Assembly (NCBI RefSeq): GCF_900497695.1
Contig: NZ_UIDD01000013.1
Span: 1 to 64,000, forward strand
Source: Pseudomonas wadenswilerensis
GTDB taxonomy: Bacteria > Pseudomonadota > Gammaproteobacteria > Pseudomonadales > Pseudomonadaceae
Length of the DNA: 64,000 nt
Direction: 5' to 3'
A program made the translations under genes and the position numbers. Positions 33,670 through 42,012 of the stretch are shown here, one piece after another. Under the pieces are notes generated by a model. It saw nothing but the letters and a program-made list of their open reading frames with translations. It did not search any database and was not told the origin of the DNA. The first letter of the stretch is position 1. Every line of letters begins with the position of its first letter.

Positions 33670-33704
33670 GGTACAGTTTGGACAGACAGTACCTAAGCTG
33701 TACC
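33670..33704. promoter_or_regulatory. Candidate MocR operator between mvaA and its regulator
   Basis: GGTACAG (33670-33676) and its exact inverse CTGTACC (33698-33704) flank a third related copy CAGTACC (33687-33693), all inside the 137-bp divergent region. Repeated GTAC half-sites next to a MocR gene suggest binding by that regulator, with mevalonate or a derived effector as signal (inference). Confidence 0.5.
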
Positions 33705-33737
33705 CTCTGTGAACCAACGCATTCAGGACTCCCGACC

Positions 33738-35108
33738 ATGGCGCGGCTGACCCTCGCAGAGCAATTGGCAGCATCCTTGGTCGAGCAGATCGGCAACGGC
33801 ACCTACCGCGTCGGCGAGCGCTTGCCGTCACTGCGCGAGTGCATGCGCTTGTTCGGCCATTCGAAAAACACCGTGATCAACGCCTATGAAGCGCTGGCTG
33901 CCCAAGGCCTGGTTGAAGCGCGACACGGGCAGGGCTTCTTCGTCAAACAAGGCGCGCCGAGCAGCAACGAGGCGGAAGAGCCACTGCCTTACGAGCGGGC
34001 GATGGACACCATCTGGCTGATGCGTCAGCAGTTCGTCCGCGAGCCCGGTCATTCACCGCTGGGGGAGGGCTTCCCCCCGGTCGAATGGTTGAAGGATATG
34101 CGCCTGGACAAGTTCACCCGGCAAATCATGCGCACCGGGGTGACCACGCTGTTCCGCTATGGCAACCGGTTGGGCAACGCCAGCCTGCGCCAGCACCTGG
34201 TGCAGAAGCTGGCCAGCTATGCGATCACCGCCAGCCCCCGGCAAATCGTCACCACCCACGGCGCCAACCACGCCCTGGACCTGATCATCCGCCGCTTCAT
34301 TGCCCCGGGCGACAGCGTGCTGGTCGAAGACCCTGGTTACTACCCGCTGTTCGGCAAGCTGCAACTGCAAGGCGCGCGGATGCTCGCGGTACCCCGACTG
34401 GCGGACGGCCCGGACCTCGAGGTGCTGGAGCAACACCTGCGGGTGCATAAGCCCAAGCTGTTTTTCATTCAGTCCGTTGGCCACAACCCGACCGGCTCCG
34501 ATATTTCCCCCGGCAAGGCGCATCGGCTGGTGCAGTTGGCCGAAGAGCACAACTTCATTCTGGTGGACGACGATGCCCTGGCCGATTTCAAGCCGGCCTC
34601 GGCGATCAAGGTATCGGCGCTGGATCAATTGCAGCGCTCGCTGTACGTCGGCAGTTTTTCCAAGTCTGTTTCAGCGGCCTTGCGGGTCGGCTTTATCGCC
34701 GGCAGCAAGGAGGTCATCGATGAACTGGGCGATCTGAAGATGCTCCTGCACACCAGCACCTCGGAGCTGTGCGAGCGCACCGTCGACGTGATCCTCACCG
34801 AAGGCCACTTTCTGCGGCACGTGCTCCGCCTTCAGGAACGCTTGAAAGCGGCCACCACGGCCGGCTTGCAGATGCTCGACGAGATCGGTGCCGAGGTGTT
34901 TGCGAGACCGGAGCAGAGCCTGTATCTGTGGGTCAGGTTTCCCAGGGTAGATGACGCCAGGGAGCTGACCCGGCAGTTGCTGCCCAAGGGCTTCATGATT
35001 GCGCCGGGGCATATTTTTTCGCCGGAGCAGGCCCGGGTGAATCCGTGGACGCGGTTGAACGTGGCGTACTTGAATGATGCCTTGCTCAAGGCGGTATTGA
35101 GCGAGTGA
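33738..35108 (+). CDS. MocR-type regulator of the mevalonate operon (predicted)
   Basis: A 456-aa GntR/aminotransferase fusion. The winged helix covers residues 5-75 (LAEQLAASLVEQIGNGTYRV, SLRECMRLFGHSKNTVINAY). The PLP domain holds EDPGYYPLFG and the PLP lysine in VGSFSKSVSAALRVG (about residue 309). I use ATG 33738; the frame is open upstream. In P. mevalonii the mva operon is controlled by the MvaR activator, which I cannot say is related. It is divergent from mvaA with GTAC repeats between, so it most likely controls that operon. Use of a PLP domain to sense a non-amino substrate would be unusual. Confidence 0.85.
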   Translation: MARLTLAEQLAASLVEQIGNGTYRVGERLPSLRECMRLFGHSKNTVINAYEALAAQGLVEARHGQGFFVKQGAPSSNEAEEPLPYERAMDTIWLMRQQFVREPGHSPLGEGFPPVEWLKDMRLDKFTRQIMRTGVTTLFRYGNRLGNASLRQHLVQKLASYAITASPRQIVTTHGANHALDLIIRRFIAPGDSVLVEDPGYYPLFGKLQLQGARMLAVPRLADGPDLEVLEQHLRVHKPKLFFIQSVGHNPTGSDISPGKAHRLVQLAEEHNFILVDDDALADFKPASAIKVSALDQLQRSLYVGSFSKSVSAALRVGFIAGSKEVIDELGDLKMLLHTSTSELCERTVDVILTEGHFLRHVLRLQERLKAATTAGLQMLDEIGAEVFARPEQSLYLWVRFPRVDDARELTRQLLPKGFMIAPGHIFSPEQARVNPWTRLNVAYLNDALLKAVLSE

Positions 35109-35182
35109 GCGGGGCGCCACTCGCGTTGGTGAAATAGTGGCAATTCGGTATCATTGGCGGCTTCGTTCAATAAGGAAGAACA

Positions 35183-35770
35183 ATGCGTCCGTCGTTTTCA
35201 CTGTCGTCCCTGAAACTGCCTGTTGTCTTGCTGATGACGGGCTTGATCAGCGCATGCTCCAACTATCACTACAAGCACTACCAGGCTGATTGGGCGCCGG
35301 AGTCCATGACCCCGTATGACGTGTCCAACAAGGCGGTCGATGCGCCTGAAGTGTATTTCGCAACCGTACGCTACCGGGCACTCGGCGTGCCTTATCATCG
35401 CCTGCTACTGGTGACGCATGTAGATGACCAGTTGCTCGAAGGCGCAGGGCGCCGCTCGATTCTCGACGTCTCTGGCCAACAGGCGCTGCGGCTGACACCC
35501 GGCAAACACTCCCTGACCTGGTGCTGGGCATCGATGAACGCGCTGGGCACCGGCGGGGCCAAGTGCGGGCTTACTGCCCGCGATGTCGAGTTCCGCGCCG
35601 GCCAGCGCTACATCGTCGACTTTTCGACCCGCGAGAGCATCAACGGCTATCCGGGGCGTGAGACCATGACCATCAGCATCGACTCCGAGATTCGAAACCT
35701 GGATACCCGGGAAGTCGTTTACCCGCCGCAGGGTGTCGGCAAGGTCATCAAGAGCCTGGAACAAGGCTGA
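35183..35770 (+). CDS. Predicted lipoprotein, family not recognised
   Basis: A 195-aa protein with a lipoprotein signal peptide: LPVVLLMTGLISAC ends at the acylated Cys25. The mature part has several strands and a central PGKHSLTWCWASMNALG segment (about residues 112-128) with two further cysteines (about 119 and 133) that may form a disulfide. It resembles DUF2846-type lipoproteins in layout but I cannot confirm this. It stands alone between the MocR gene and the crotonase, preceded by a GGAAGA RBS. Confidence 0.75.
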   Translation: MRPSFSLSSLKLPVVLLMTGLISACSNYHYKHYQADWAPESMTPYDVSNKAVDAPEVYFATVRYRALGVPYHRLLLVTHVDDQLLEGAGRRSILDVSGQQALRLTPGKHSLTWCWASMNALGTGGAKCGLTARDVEFRAGQRYIVDFSTRESINGYPGRETMTISIDSEIRNLDTREVVYPPQGVGKVIKSLEQG

Positions 35771-35812
35771 ATTCGTCGCAGCCATGCAACGCAGGTAGCC
35801 AGGCATCCGCAA

Positions 35813-36616
35813 TCAGGCGCCAGCCCCGGTGAACACGGGGGGGCGCCGCTCCAGGAAAGCCTCGACCCCTTCACGCAGGTCACTGCTCTCGCAGGCCTGG
35901 CGGCGCAGTTCGGCGATGCGCTCCATCGCCTCCACCGGCATCGGCTGCAGGTCTTCCAGTATCCGCAGTTGTTCCTTGACCGCCTGCACCGCAAGCGGCG
36001 CCTTGGCGGCGATCTGCACGGCCATTGCATGGGCCACGTCATCGAGTTGCTCAGGGCTGGTCAGGCGATTGATCACGCCAAACTGCAGGGCGCGGTCGGC
36101 ATCGAGCGGGGACGCGCAGAAGAACATCTCCTTGAGCACATGAATCGGCAGGTTGTGCATGAAGCGCAGCAGCCCGCTGGTGGTGTAAGGCACGCCCAGA
36201 TTCGACGGGGTCATGGTGAAACTGGCGCTACGGTCTGCCACCACCAGGTCACAACTCATCACCAGATCGACCGCTGCGCCCCAGACGCTGCCAGACACCT
36301 TGGCGATGACCACGCCCGGATAAGCACGCACCCGTCGCAGCAAGCGGTCCAGGGGTTTGCCATGAGCCACGGGATCGCGTTCCGCCAAAACCTCGGTGAT
36401 GTCGTGTCCGGCGCTCCAGACGCCCTGCAGCGGATCGCAGCCGAGGATGACAACCGCGATGCGCTGTTCAGCGAAGCTGACTAACTGCTGATCCAGTGCC
36501 GTCAGCAATTCGCAACTGAGCGCATTGCGGCAGCCGGGATTCGACATCGCTATGGTGCCGATCCGCCCCTGGAGAACACTGACCGACAGTAACGGCGACA
36601 CATCATTCTGACTCAT
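35813..36616 (-). CDS. Crotonase-family (methyl)malonyl-CoA decarboxylase, ScpB/YgfG-like
   Basis: A 267-aa crotonase-fold protein. It matches E. coli methylmalonyl-CoA decarboxylase (ScpB/YgfG) more than general enoyl-CoA hydratases: SAGHDI with His71, SGSVWGAAVDLVMSCDLVVA (residues 108-127), FTMTPSNLGVPYTTSG with Tyr144, and a C-terminal EGVEAFLERRPPVF. His and Tyr are catalytic-site residues of that decarboxylase. The two acidic residues required for hydratase activity are absent. RBS GGGAG precedes the ATG. It is divergent from a LysR gene that leads into matC and matB. Context suggests it decarboxylates malonyl-CoA or methylmalonyl-CoA. Confidence 0.85.
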   Translation of the reverse strand: MSQNDVSPLLSVSVLQGRIGTIAMSNPGCRNALSCELLTALDQQLVSFAEQRIAVVILGCDPLQGVWSAGHDITEVLAERDPVAHGKPLDRLLRRVRAYPGVVIAKVSGSVWGAAVDLVMSCDLVVADRSASFTMTPSNLGVPYTTSGLLRFMHNLPIHVLKEMFFCASPLDADRALQFGVINRLTSPEQLDDVAHAMAVQIAAKAPLAVQAVKEQLRILEDLQPMPVEAMERIAELRRQACESSDLREGVEAFLERRPPVFTGAGA

Positions 36617-36743
36617 TGCAGCTCCCTTCCTTTGCGCCCCTGATATCCGGCACTCAGGACTATAGTGAGTATTCTCATAGCCATGAAATATGTTATTCCT
36701 TGGCCCCGATCTGTTTTACTTATGAACCTCGCCGAGCCGCCCT

Positions 36744-37679
36744 ATGGACCTTCGACAGTTACGCTACTTCGTCAGGGTTGTTGAACACGGCAATGTCACC
36801 CGCGCCAGCGAAGCCCTGCATATTGCCCAGCCGGCGGTGAGTCAGCAGATCCGCAGCCTCGAGCAGGACCTGGGCATGCAGTTGCTGACCCGCAGCGTGC
36901 ATGGCGTCAAGCCGACTGCCGCCGGCCAGACCCTCTACCGCCATGCCCTGGACCTGTTGCGCCAGGCCGACAGCACCCGCGAGCTGCTGCGCCAGGACGC
37001 CGAAACCCCACAAGGCAAGGTGTCGGTGGCCATGCCGTCGAGCACGTCACGGCTGGTCGCCATTCCCCTGGCGCGAATGATCCGTGATCGCTACCCGGGG
37101 ATCATGCTCGAACTGATCGAAGCCCCCAGCGCCGACCTGCCGGGGCTGCTGAGCAACAGACGGGTGGCCCTGGCGGTGGTCACCGATGCGGTCGAAACGC
37201 CCAGTCTGGCCTTGCAGCCGTTGCTTACCGAAGAGCTTTACCTGATGGTCTGGCCCGAGTTCGCCCTGAGCTCGAACAAAGTCTCGATTGCCGAGCTGGC
37301 GCAGATGCCACTGGTGATGCCCAGTGCGCCCAACTCGATCCGCAGCCGGGTCGAATGGGCGCTGCGCGAACACGGGCGCCCCTGCGAGATCCTCTTCGAA
37401 GCCAGCTCGACCTCGCTCCTGTTTGCCGCGGTGATGGCCCGGCTTGGGGTTACCGTATTGCCGTGGTCTGCCGCGTACCTGGAACTGCATGAACACAAAC
37501 TCAAAATGGCCAAGGTCGATCACCCGCAGTTCACCCGCGAGCTGTCATTGTCCTGGCATCGCGCCGATGTCATGAGCAATGCCGTGCAGAAGGTCAAAGC
37601 CGCGATCATCGAGCTGACTGGCGAACTGCGCCAGCGCCCCGAGTGGGCCCGGCAAGATGACCAGCCCCGGCCCCACTGA
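36744..37679 (+). CDS. LysR-family regulator of the malonate locus (predicted)
   Basis: A 311-aa LysR regulator. The winged helix is residues 1-60 (LRQLRYFVRVVEHGNVTRAS, AQPAVSQQIRSLEQDLGMQL), with the effector domain at 90-295, resembling the Nac/malonate-regulator branch (AMPSSTSRLVAIPLARMIRD). It is divergent from the crotonase and its stop codon directly abuts the matC stop (37680) on the other strand. It therefore sits between the two halves of the locus and probably controls both with malonate as effector (inference). Confidence 0.87.
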   Translation: MDLRQLRYFVRVVEHGNVTRASEALHIAQPAVSQQIRSLEQDLGMQLLTRSVHGVKPTAAGQTLYRHALDLLRQADSTRELLRQDAETPQGKVSVAMPSSTSRLVAIPLARMIRDRYPGIMLELIEAPSADLPGLLSNRRVALAVVTDAVETPSLALQPLLTEELYLMVWPEFALSSNKVSIAELAQMPLVMPSAPNSIRSRVEWALREHGRPCEILFEASSTSLLFAAVMARLGVTVLPWSAAYLELHEHKLKMAKVDHPQFTRELSLSWHRADVMSNAVQKVKAAIIELTGELRQRPEWARQDDQPRPH

Positions 37680-39032
37680 TCACAGCACGCCGGGGACCAC
37701 CAGGGTCAACCAGGCGACACAGGGCCCCAGCAAGGCAATCACAGCGCTGTAGACCAGCAAGCTGCGCAGCACTTTTTCCCGCTGCTCCTGGGGGGTGTTG
37801 GCCACCACCAATGCGCCATTGGTGGAGAACGGGCTGGTGTCGACGATGGTGGTTGAAATAGCGATGGCCGCGACCACGCCGATGGCGCTGATCTCGCCCT
37901 TGCTCAGGAACGGCACGGCCAGGGGAATGATCACCCCGAGCAGCGCCGTGGACGAGGCGAACGACGAGACGATTGCGGCGGTGACGCACAGCAGCAAGGC
38001 CACCAGCAGTGGCTGGCCCAGGCTGGAGATGCCATGGGCGACATAGTCGATGGTGCCGATGGCCTGCATCACCCCGATGTAGGTGATGATCCCGGTGATC
38101 AGCAGCACGGTCGACCAGCTCACCTTGTCGATGGCCGCCTTCTGCGCCTTGGGCGCGATCATGGCCAGGACCACCGCGACCGTCATCGCCACCAGCCCGA
38201 CATTGAACTTGAAGACCAGCGCCGAAACCCCCAGGACCAGCAAGCCGACCAGCGTCGACAGCTTGGCCCAGTCCAGGTCATTGACCGCCTGCAGCGGCGC
38301 CCCGGCACCGGTCAGGCCGGTGCGGTGGTACGCCGGGGAAGCCGGTGTGCCGCCATGGCCGAGAATCGCCAGGGATGCGCCGGCGACATGCAGGTCGGGC
38401 CCCGGGCCGACCGCCACCAGCGCCAGGCGTGCGCTGCGCAGCCCGCCAAAAGCGACGAAGACCACCATGGCGATGCCCAGATTGAACAGCAGGCTGGTGA
38501 TGAACAAGGTGATCGGCGCATAGGGCAGGCCAGAGGAGGCAACGATCTGATTGGTGATGCCACCGAATATACTCACCGGCGAGAAACTGCCGCCCTGCGC
38601 ACCGTGAATCACCATCAGCCCCATGAGCACGGGATTGATGCGGTACTGCACGGCAAAGTTGAGGGCAATCGGCGCAAGGATGGCCGCCACTGCCGGGCTC
38701 AGGGCGCCGAAACCGGTGAGCAGCGCCGCCACCACGAACATGACCCAGGGTATCCAGGCCACATGGCCGCGAACCAACAGCACCGCGCGCTCGATCAGCC
38801 AGTCGATGGTGCCGTTGTTCTGGGCGATGCCGAACAGGTAAGTGACGCCGACCAGGGTTAGAAACAGGTCACTGGGAAAGCCGGCGAAGATGGTCGCCGG
38901 GGCCATCTCCAGGAGCAGCGAACCGACCACAAAGGCCGCGGCGAAGGCCAGCGCGCCCATGTTGATGGGCAGGATGCTGGCGATGCCGAAGATGATCACC
39001 AGGACGATGATCGAGAGCATTTCATTGTTCAT
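37680..39032 (-). CDS. matC: MatC-type malonate/dicarboxylate carrier
   Basis: A 450-aa polytopic permease with the MatC N-terminal family pattern. The opening LSIIVLVIIFGIASILPINM (about residues 5-24) is followed by MGLMVIHGAQGGSFSPVSIF (about 137-156), a loop conserved in this family, and a C-terminal half with AAIAISTTIVDTSPFSTNGA (about 389-408), the second substrate-loop equivalent. About 12 helices are visible. It follows matB by 80 bases and shares its strand. Malonate import is the family role. Confidence 0.87.
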   Translation of the reverse strand: MNNEMLSIIVLVIIFGIASILPINMGALAFAAAFVVGSLLLEMAPATIFAGFPSDLFLTLVGVTYLFGIAQNNGTIDWLIERAVLLVRGHVAWIPWVMFVVAALLTGFGALSPAVAAILAPIALNFAVQYRINPVLMGLMVIHGAQGGSFSPVSIFGGITNQIVASSGLPYAPITLFITSLLFNLGIAMVVFVAFGGLRSARLALVAVGPGPDLHVAGASLAILGHGGTPASPAYHRTGLTGAGAPLQAVNDLDWAKLSTLVGLLVLGVSALVFKFNVGLVAMTVAVVLAMIAPKAQKAAIDKVSWSTVLLITGIITYIGVMQAIGTIDYVAHGISSLGQPLLVALLLCVTAAIVSSFASSTALLGVIIPLAVPFLSKGEISAIGVVAAIAISTTIVDTSPFSTNGALVVANTPQEQREKVLRSLLVYSAVIALLGPCVAWLTLVVPGVL

Positions 39033-39054
39033 TTCAACCTGACTCCCCGCGTTT

Positions 39055-39077
39055 GGACGGCCCCGCAGAGGCCGTCC
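39055..39077. terminator. Hairpin between matB and matC
   Basis: GGACGGCC (39055-39062) and GGCCGTCC (39070-39077) pair around a 7-base loop. A T-rich run (TTGTTGTTATTCTTT) follows on the plus strand, and no plus-strand gene ends nearby. On the minus strand it lies inside the matB-matC unit, where it may attenuate matC. Confidence 0.45.
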
Positions 39078-39112
39078 TTGTTGTTATTCTTTCGGGTTTT
39101 TTGCTGGCCGGT

Positions 39113-40636
39113 TCAGGCCACGCCGGGTGCGCTGAAGCGATCGCGATAAGCGTCGCGCAGCAGGTTCTTTTGCACCTTGCCCATGGTGTTGCGCGGCAGC
39201 TCATCAACGAAGATGATCGCCTTGGGTTGCTTGTAGCGCGCCAGGCGCTCTTGCAATGCGTCCAGCAGCGCCTGCGCCTGCAGCCTGATGCCCGGCTTGC
39301 AGACCACCACAGCGGTGACGGCCTCGCCAAAGTCACTGTGCGGCACGCCGATCACTGCGCTTTCGGCCACGCCCTGGAGCTGGTCGATCTCGGTTTCGAT
39401 TTCCTTGGGGTAGATGTTGTAGCCGCCGGAGATGACCAGGTCCTTGCTGCGCCCGACAATGTGCAGGTAACCCTTGGCATCGATTTTCCCCAGGTCGCCG
39501 CTGACGAAGTAGCCATCGCCACGAAACTCGTCGGCAGTCTTCTGCGCCATGCGCCAGTAGCCCTTGAACACATTGGGGCCTTGGATTTCGATCATCCCGA
39601 CCTGGTCGACAGCCAGCGGCTCACCCGTAGCCGGGTCGGTAATACGGATCGACACGCCCGGTAACGGCATACCCACCGTATTGGCGATGCGCTCGCCGAC
39701 ATAGGGGTTGGACGTGTTCATCAAGGTCTCGGTCATGCCGTAACGCTCAAGGATCGCGTGTCCGGTACGGCTGAAAAACGCGCCGTGGGTTTCCGCTAAC
39801 AGCGGCGCCGAACCGGAGATGAACAGCCTCATTCGCGCGGTACTCTGCCGATCCAGGCCCGGATGCTGCAGAAGGCGGACGTAGAAGGTAGGAACCCCCA
39901 TCATCACCGTCGAGCGTTGCATCAGCGCAATGATTTCGAGGGGATCGAAGCGTGAGACGAAGCACATCGAGGCACCGGCCAGCATTGCGGTGTGAGTGGC
40001 CACGAACAGGCCATGGGCATGGAAGATCGGGAGCGCGTGAATCAGCCGGTCATCGGCGCTGAAGCGCCAGGCATCACACAAGGTACGGGCATTGGAGAGC
40101 AGGTTGCCATGGCTGAGCATGGCGCCTTTGGCGCGGCCCGTAGTGCCGGAGGTGTAGAGAATGGCTGCCAGGTCGTCGCTGGCACGAGGCACCGCCTCGA
40201 ACTCGGTCGCGGCCATGTTGACCCGTTCGCTCAAGCTGCCTTGCCCCTGTTCAGCGAGGGTCTGCAGCGTAGCGCCATGCTCCAAGGCGATTGCCGACAG
40301 TGCATGCAGCGCCTGGGGGCGAATGACAAAGACCCGTGGCGTCGCATCGCCGAGGAAATAATCGAGCTCGGCTGGCGTGTAGGCCGTGTTGAGCGGCAGG
40401 TAGACCGCGCCGCAGCGCAACGTGCCCAGGTACAGCATCAGCGCATCGACGCTTTTATCGACCTGCACTGCCACCCGGTCACCCGGCAGTACACCGAGGC
40501 TACGCAAGGCGTTGGCAAATTGAGCGGAGCGCGCGAATGCCTGGCCATAAGTGAGTGGTTCGCCGGTGGGGGATTCCAGCAGCAGCGCAGCCGCCGGCGC
40601 GGACCTGAACAGGGCGTGGAACAGATTGCCGTCCAT
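39113..40636 (-). CDS. matB: Malonyl-CoA synthetase MatB
   Basis: Activates malonate (and sometimes methylmalonate) to the CoA thioester with ATP. The 507-aa acyl-adenylating enzyme has the P-loop TSGTTGRAKGAMLSHGN (about residues 161-177), ERYGMTET (about 296-303), the hinge TGD-equivalent VSGDLGKIDAKGYLHIVGRS, and the catalytic lysine in RNTMGKVQKN (about residue 487). VYLPLNTAYTPAELDYF and GPNVFKGYWRMAQKTADEFR are MatB-type rather than general acyl-CoA ligase sequences. I use ATG 40636, which has AGAGGA at 8 bases; an ATG three codons earlier has no usable RBS. Confidence 0.9.
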   Translation of the reverse strand: MDGNLFHALFRSAPAAALLLESPTGEPLTYGQAFARSAQFANALRSLGVLPGDRVAVQVDKSVDALMLYLGTLRCGAVYLPLNTAYTPAELDYFLGDATPRVFVIRPQALHALSAIALEHGATLQTLAEQGQGSLSERVNMAATEFEAVPRASDDLAAILYTSGTTGRAKGAMLSHGNLLSNARTLCDAWRFSADDRLIHALPIFHAHGLFVATHTAMLAGASMCFVSRFDPLEIIALMQRSTVMMGVPTFYVRLLQHPGLDRQSTARMRLFISGSAPLLAETHGAFFSRTGHAILERYGMTETLMNTSNPYVGERIANTVGMPLPGVSIRITDPATGEPLAVDQVGMIEIQGPNVFKGYWRMAQKTADEFRGDGYFVSGDLGKIDAKGYLHIVGRSKDLVISGGYNIYPKEIETEIDQLQGVAESAVIGVPHSDFGEAVTAVVVCKPGIRLQAQALLDALQERLARYKQPKAIIFVDELPRNTMGKVQKNLLRDAYRDRFSAPGVA

Positions 40637-40885
40637 TAGGTGCATCCTCTTTCTTGTCGTTTTATTGAGTGTTGCGAGGTCAGCCGGCTATGGGGGCAGT
40701 GTATGAGGGCGTTCGAGAACTGAACAATATGAAATTCATTGGTCGCCATAGGAAGGGCTTATGGCAGTGGCTTGCTGATGCGCGCAGATCACTGTCGATT
40801 TGTCGGTGGAGACGTCGTGGTCGTCGGCTTAAGATCTTCAGGCCTGCACGTGTCTATCCCTCAACCAGGTCAAGGCCAATAGTCT

Positions 40886-41977
40886 ATGAGCGCTTACAAT
40901 AACCCGCTTCCGCCAAGAGCCGAGATGGTCAGAGCGATGCTTGGCAGCGACAGCGCCTATGAAGGGGTGTTTTTTACCGCGGTGAAAACCACCGGGATCT
41001 TTTGCCGCCCGACCTGTGGCGCGCGCAAGCCAAAGCCTGAAAACGTCGAGTTTTTTGCCCAGGCGAACGAGGCCATGGCCGCCGGCTATCGGCCATGCTT
41101 GCGATGCAAGCCTTTGGACCTGGCCGCGTCGGCGCCAGAGTGGGTCAGGGGGCTACTCGCCGCTGTGTCGGCATCGCCTGATGTTCGCTGGAGCGATGCT
41201 GAACTCATGCAGCGTGGTATCGACCCCCTGCGCTTACGCAGGTGGTTCAAACAAAATTTTGGCATGACCTTTCACGCCTGGCTCCGTTCTCGCCGGCTGG
41301 GCATAGCGTTGGGCCGTATTGTCGTGGGAGAAACCTTGGATGACACCGCGTTTGATTCAGGGTACGAGTCACTCAGCGGCTTCAGGGATGCGTTCAAAAA
41401 AACCTTTCAAATTACCCCTGGCAAAGCGAGCGAGACGTCGCTCCTGCTTTACCGTCACCTGACCACGCCCTTGGGCCCGATGATTGCCATGGCGGAGGAA
41501 CGAGGCCTGGTGTTACTTGAGTTTCTAGACCGCCCGGCGCTCACCGCTGAACTCGATGAATTACGCCTGCGCTATGGGTATTCGATTGCGCCGGGGGAAC
41601 ATCGCCATATTGAGCAGATAGACCTACAGCTCAAACAATACTTTGATGGAAAACTGAGAAATTTCTCGGTGCCCCTGCACATGCCAGGCAGTTCTTTCGA
41701 CCGGCTTATCTGGGGAGCGCTATTAACAATCGACTATGGGACGACCTCGACCTATGGTGCCATCGCTCGGCGCATCGGAAAGCCGGGTGCAAGCCAAGCG
41801 GTAGGCAACGCAAACGGGCATAACCGTTTATCCATCGTAGTTCCCTGCCATCGTGTGCTGGCGAGCAATGGTGCGCTCGCCGGATATGGTGGAGGCCAGC
41901 CACGCAAAGAATTTTTGCTGCGTCTGGAAAAGGCGGCCTTGCAGATGACGCAGCAGCAAGCCTTGCCATTGGCCTAG
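40886..41977 (+). CDS. ada: Ada: DNA repair methyltransferase and AraC-type activator
   Basis: Repairs O6-methylguanine and methylphosphotriesters by self-methylation and activates the alkylation response. The 363-aa protein has the zinc domain cysteines C40, C44, C71 and C74 (FCRPTCGARKPK, RPCLRCKPLDL), an AraC HTH (about residues 90-185), and the alkyltransferase active site VVPCHRVL with Cys321, the same number as in E. coli. Codon use and GC content are lower than in the flanking genes, which may point to horizontal acquisition. It stands alone; the 249 bases upstream hold no recognised gene. Confidence 0.93.
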   Translation: MSAYNNPLPPRAEMVRAMLGSDSAYEGVFFTAVKTTGIFCRPTCGARKPKPENVEFFAQANEAMAAGYRPCLRCKPLDLAASAPEWVRGLLAAVSASPDVRWSDAELMQRGIDPLRLRRWFKQNFGMTFHAWLRSRRLGIALGRIVVGETLDDTAFDSGYESLSGFRDAFKKTFQITPGKASETSLLLYRHLTTPLGPMIAMAEERGLVLLEFLDRPALTAELDELRLRYGYSIAPGEHRHIEQIDLQLKQYFDGKLRNFSVPLHMPGSSFDRLIWGALLTIDYGTTSTYGAIARRIGKPGASQAVGNANGHNRLSIVVPCHRVLASNGALAGYGGGQPRKEFLLRLEKAALQMTQQQALPLA

Positions 41978-42012
41978 CGGCTGGTCACAGATGACGCTGC
42001 TGCGCTATGCCT

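Noticed and set aside
40669..40902. Small frame upstream of ada
   Set aside because: No RBS and a basic, low-complexity product. It overlaps the ada start.
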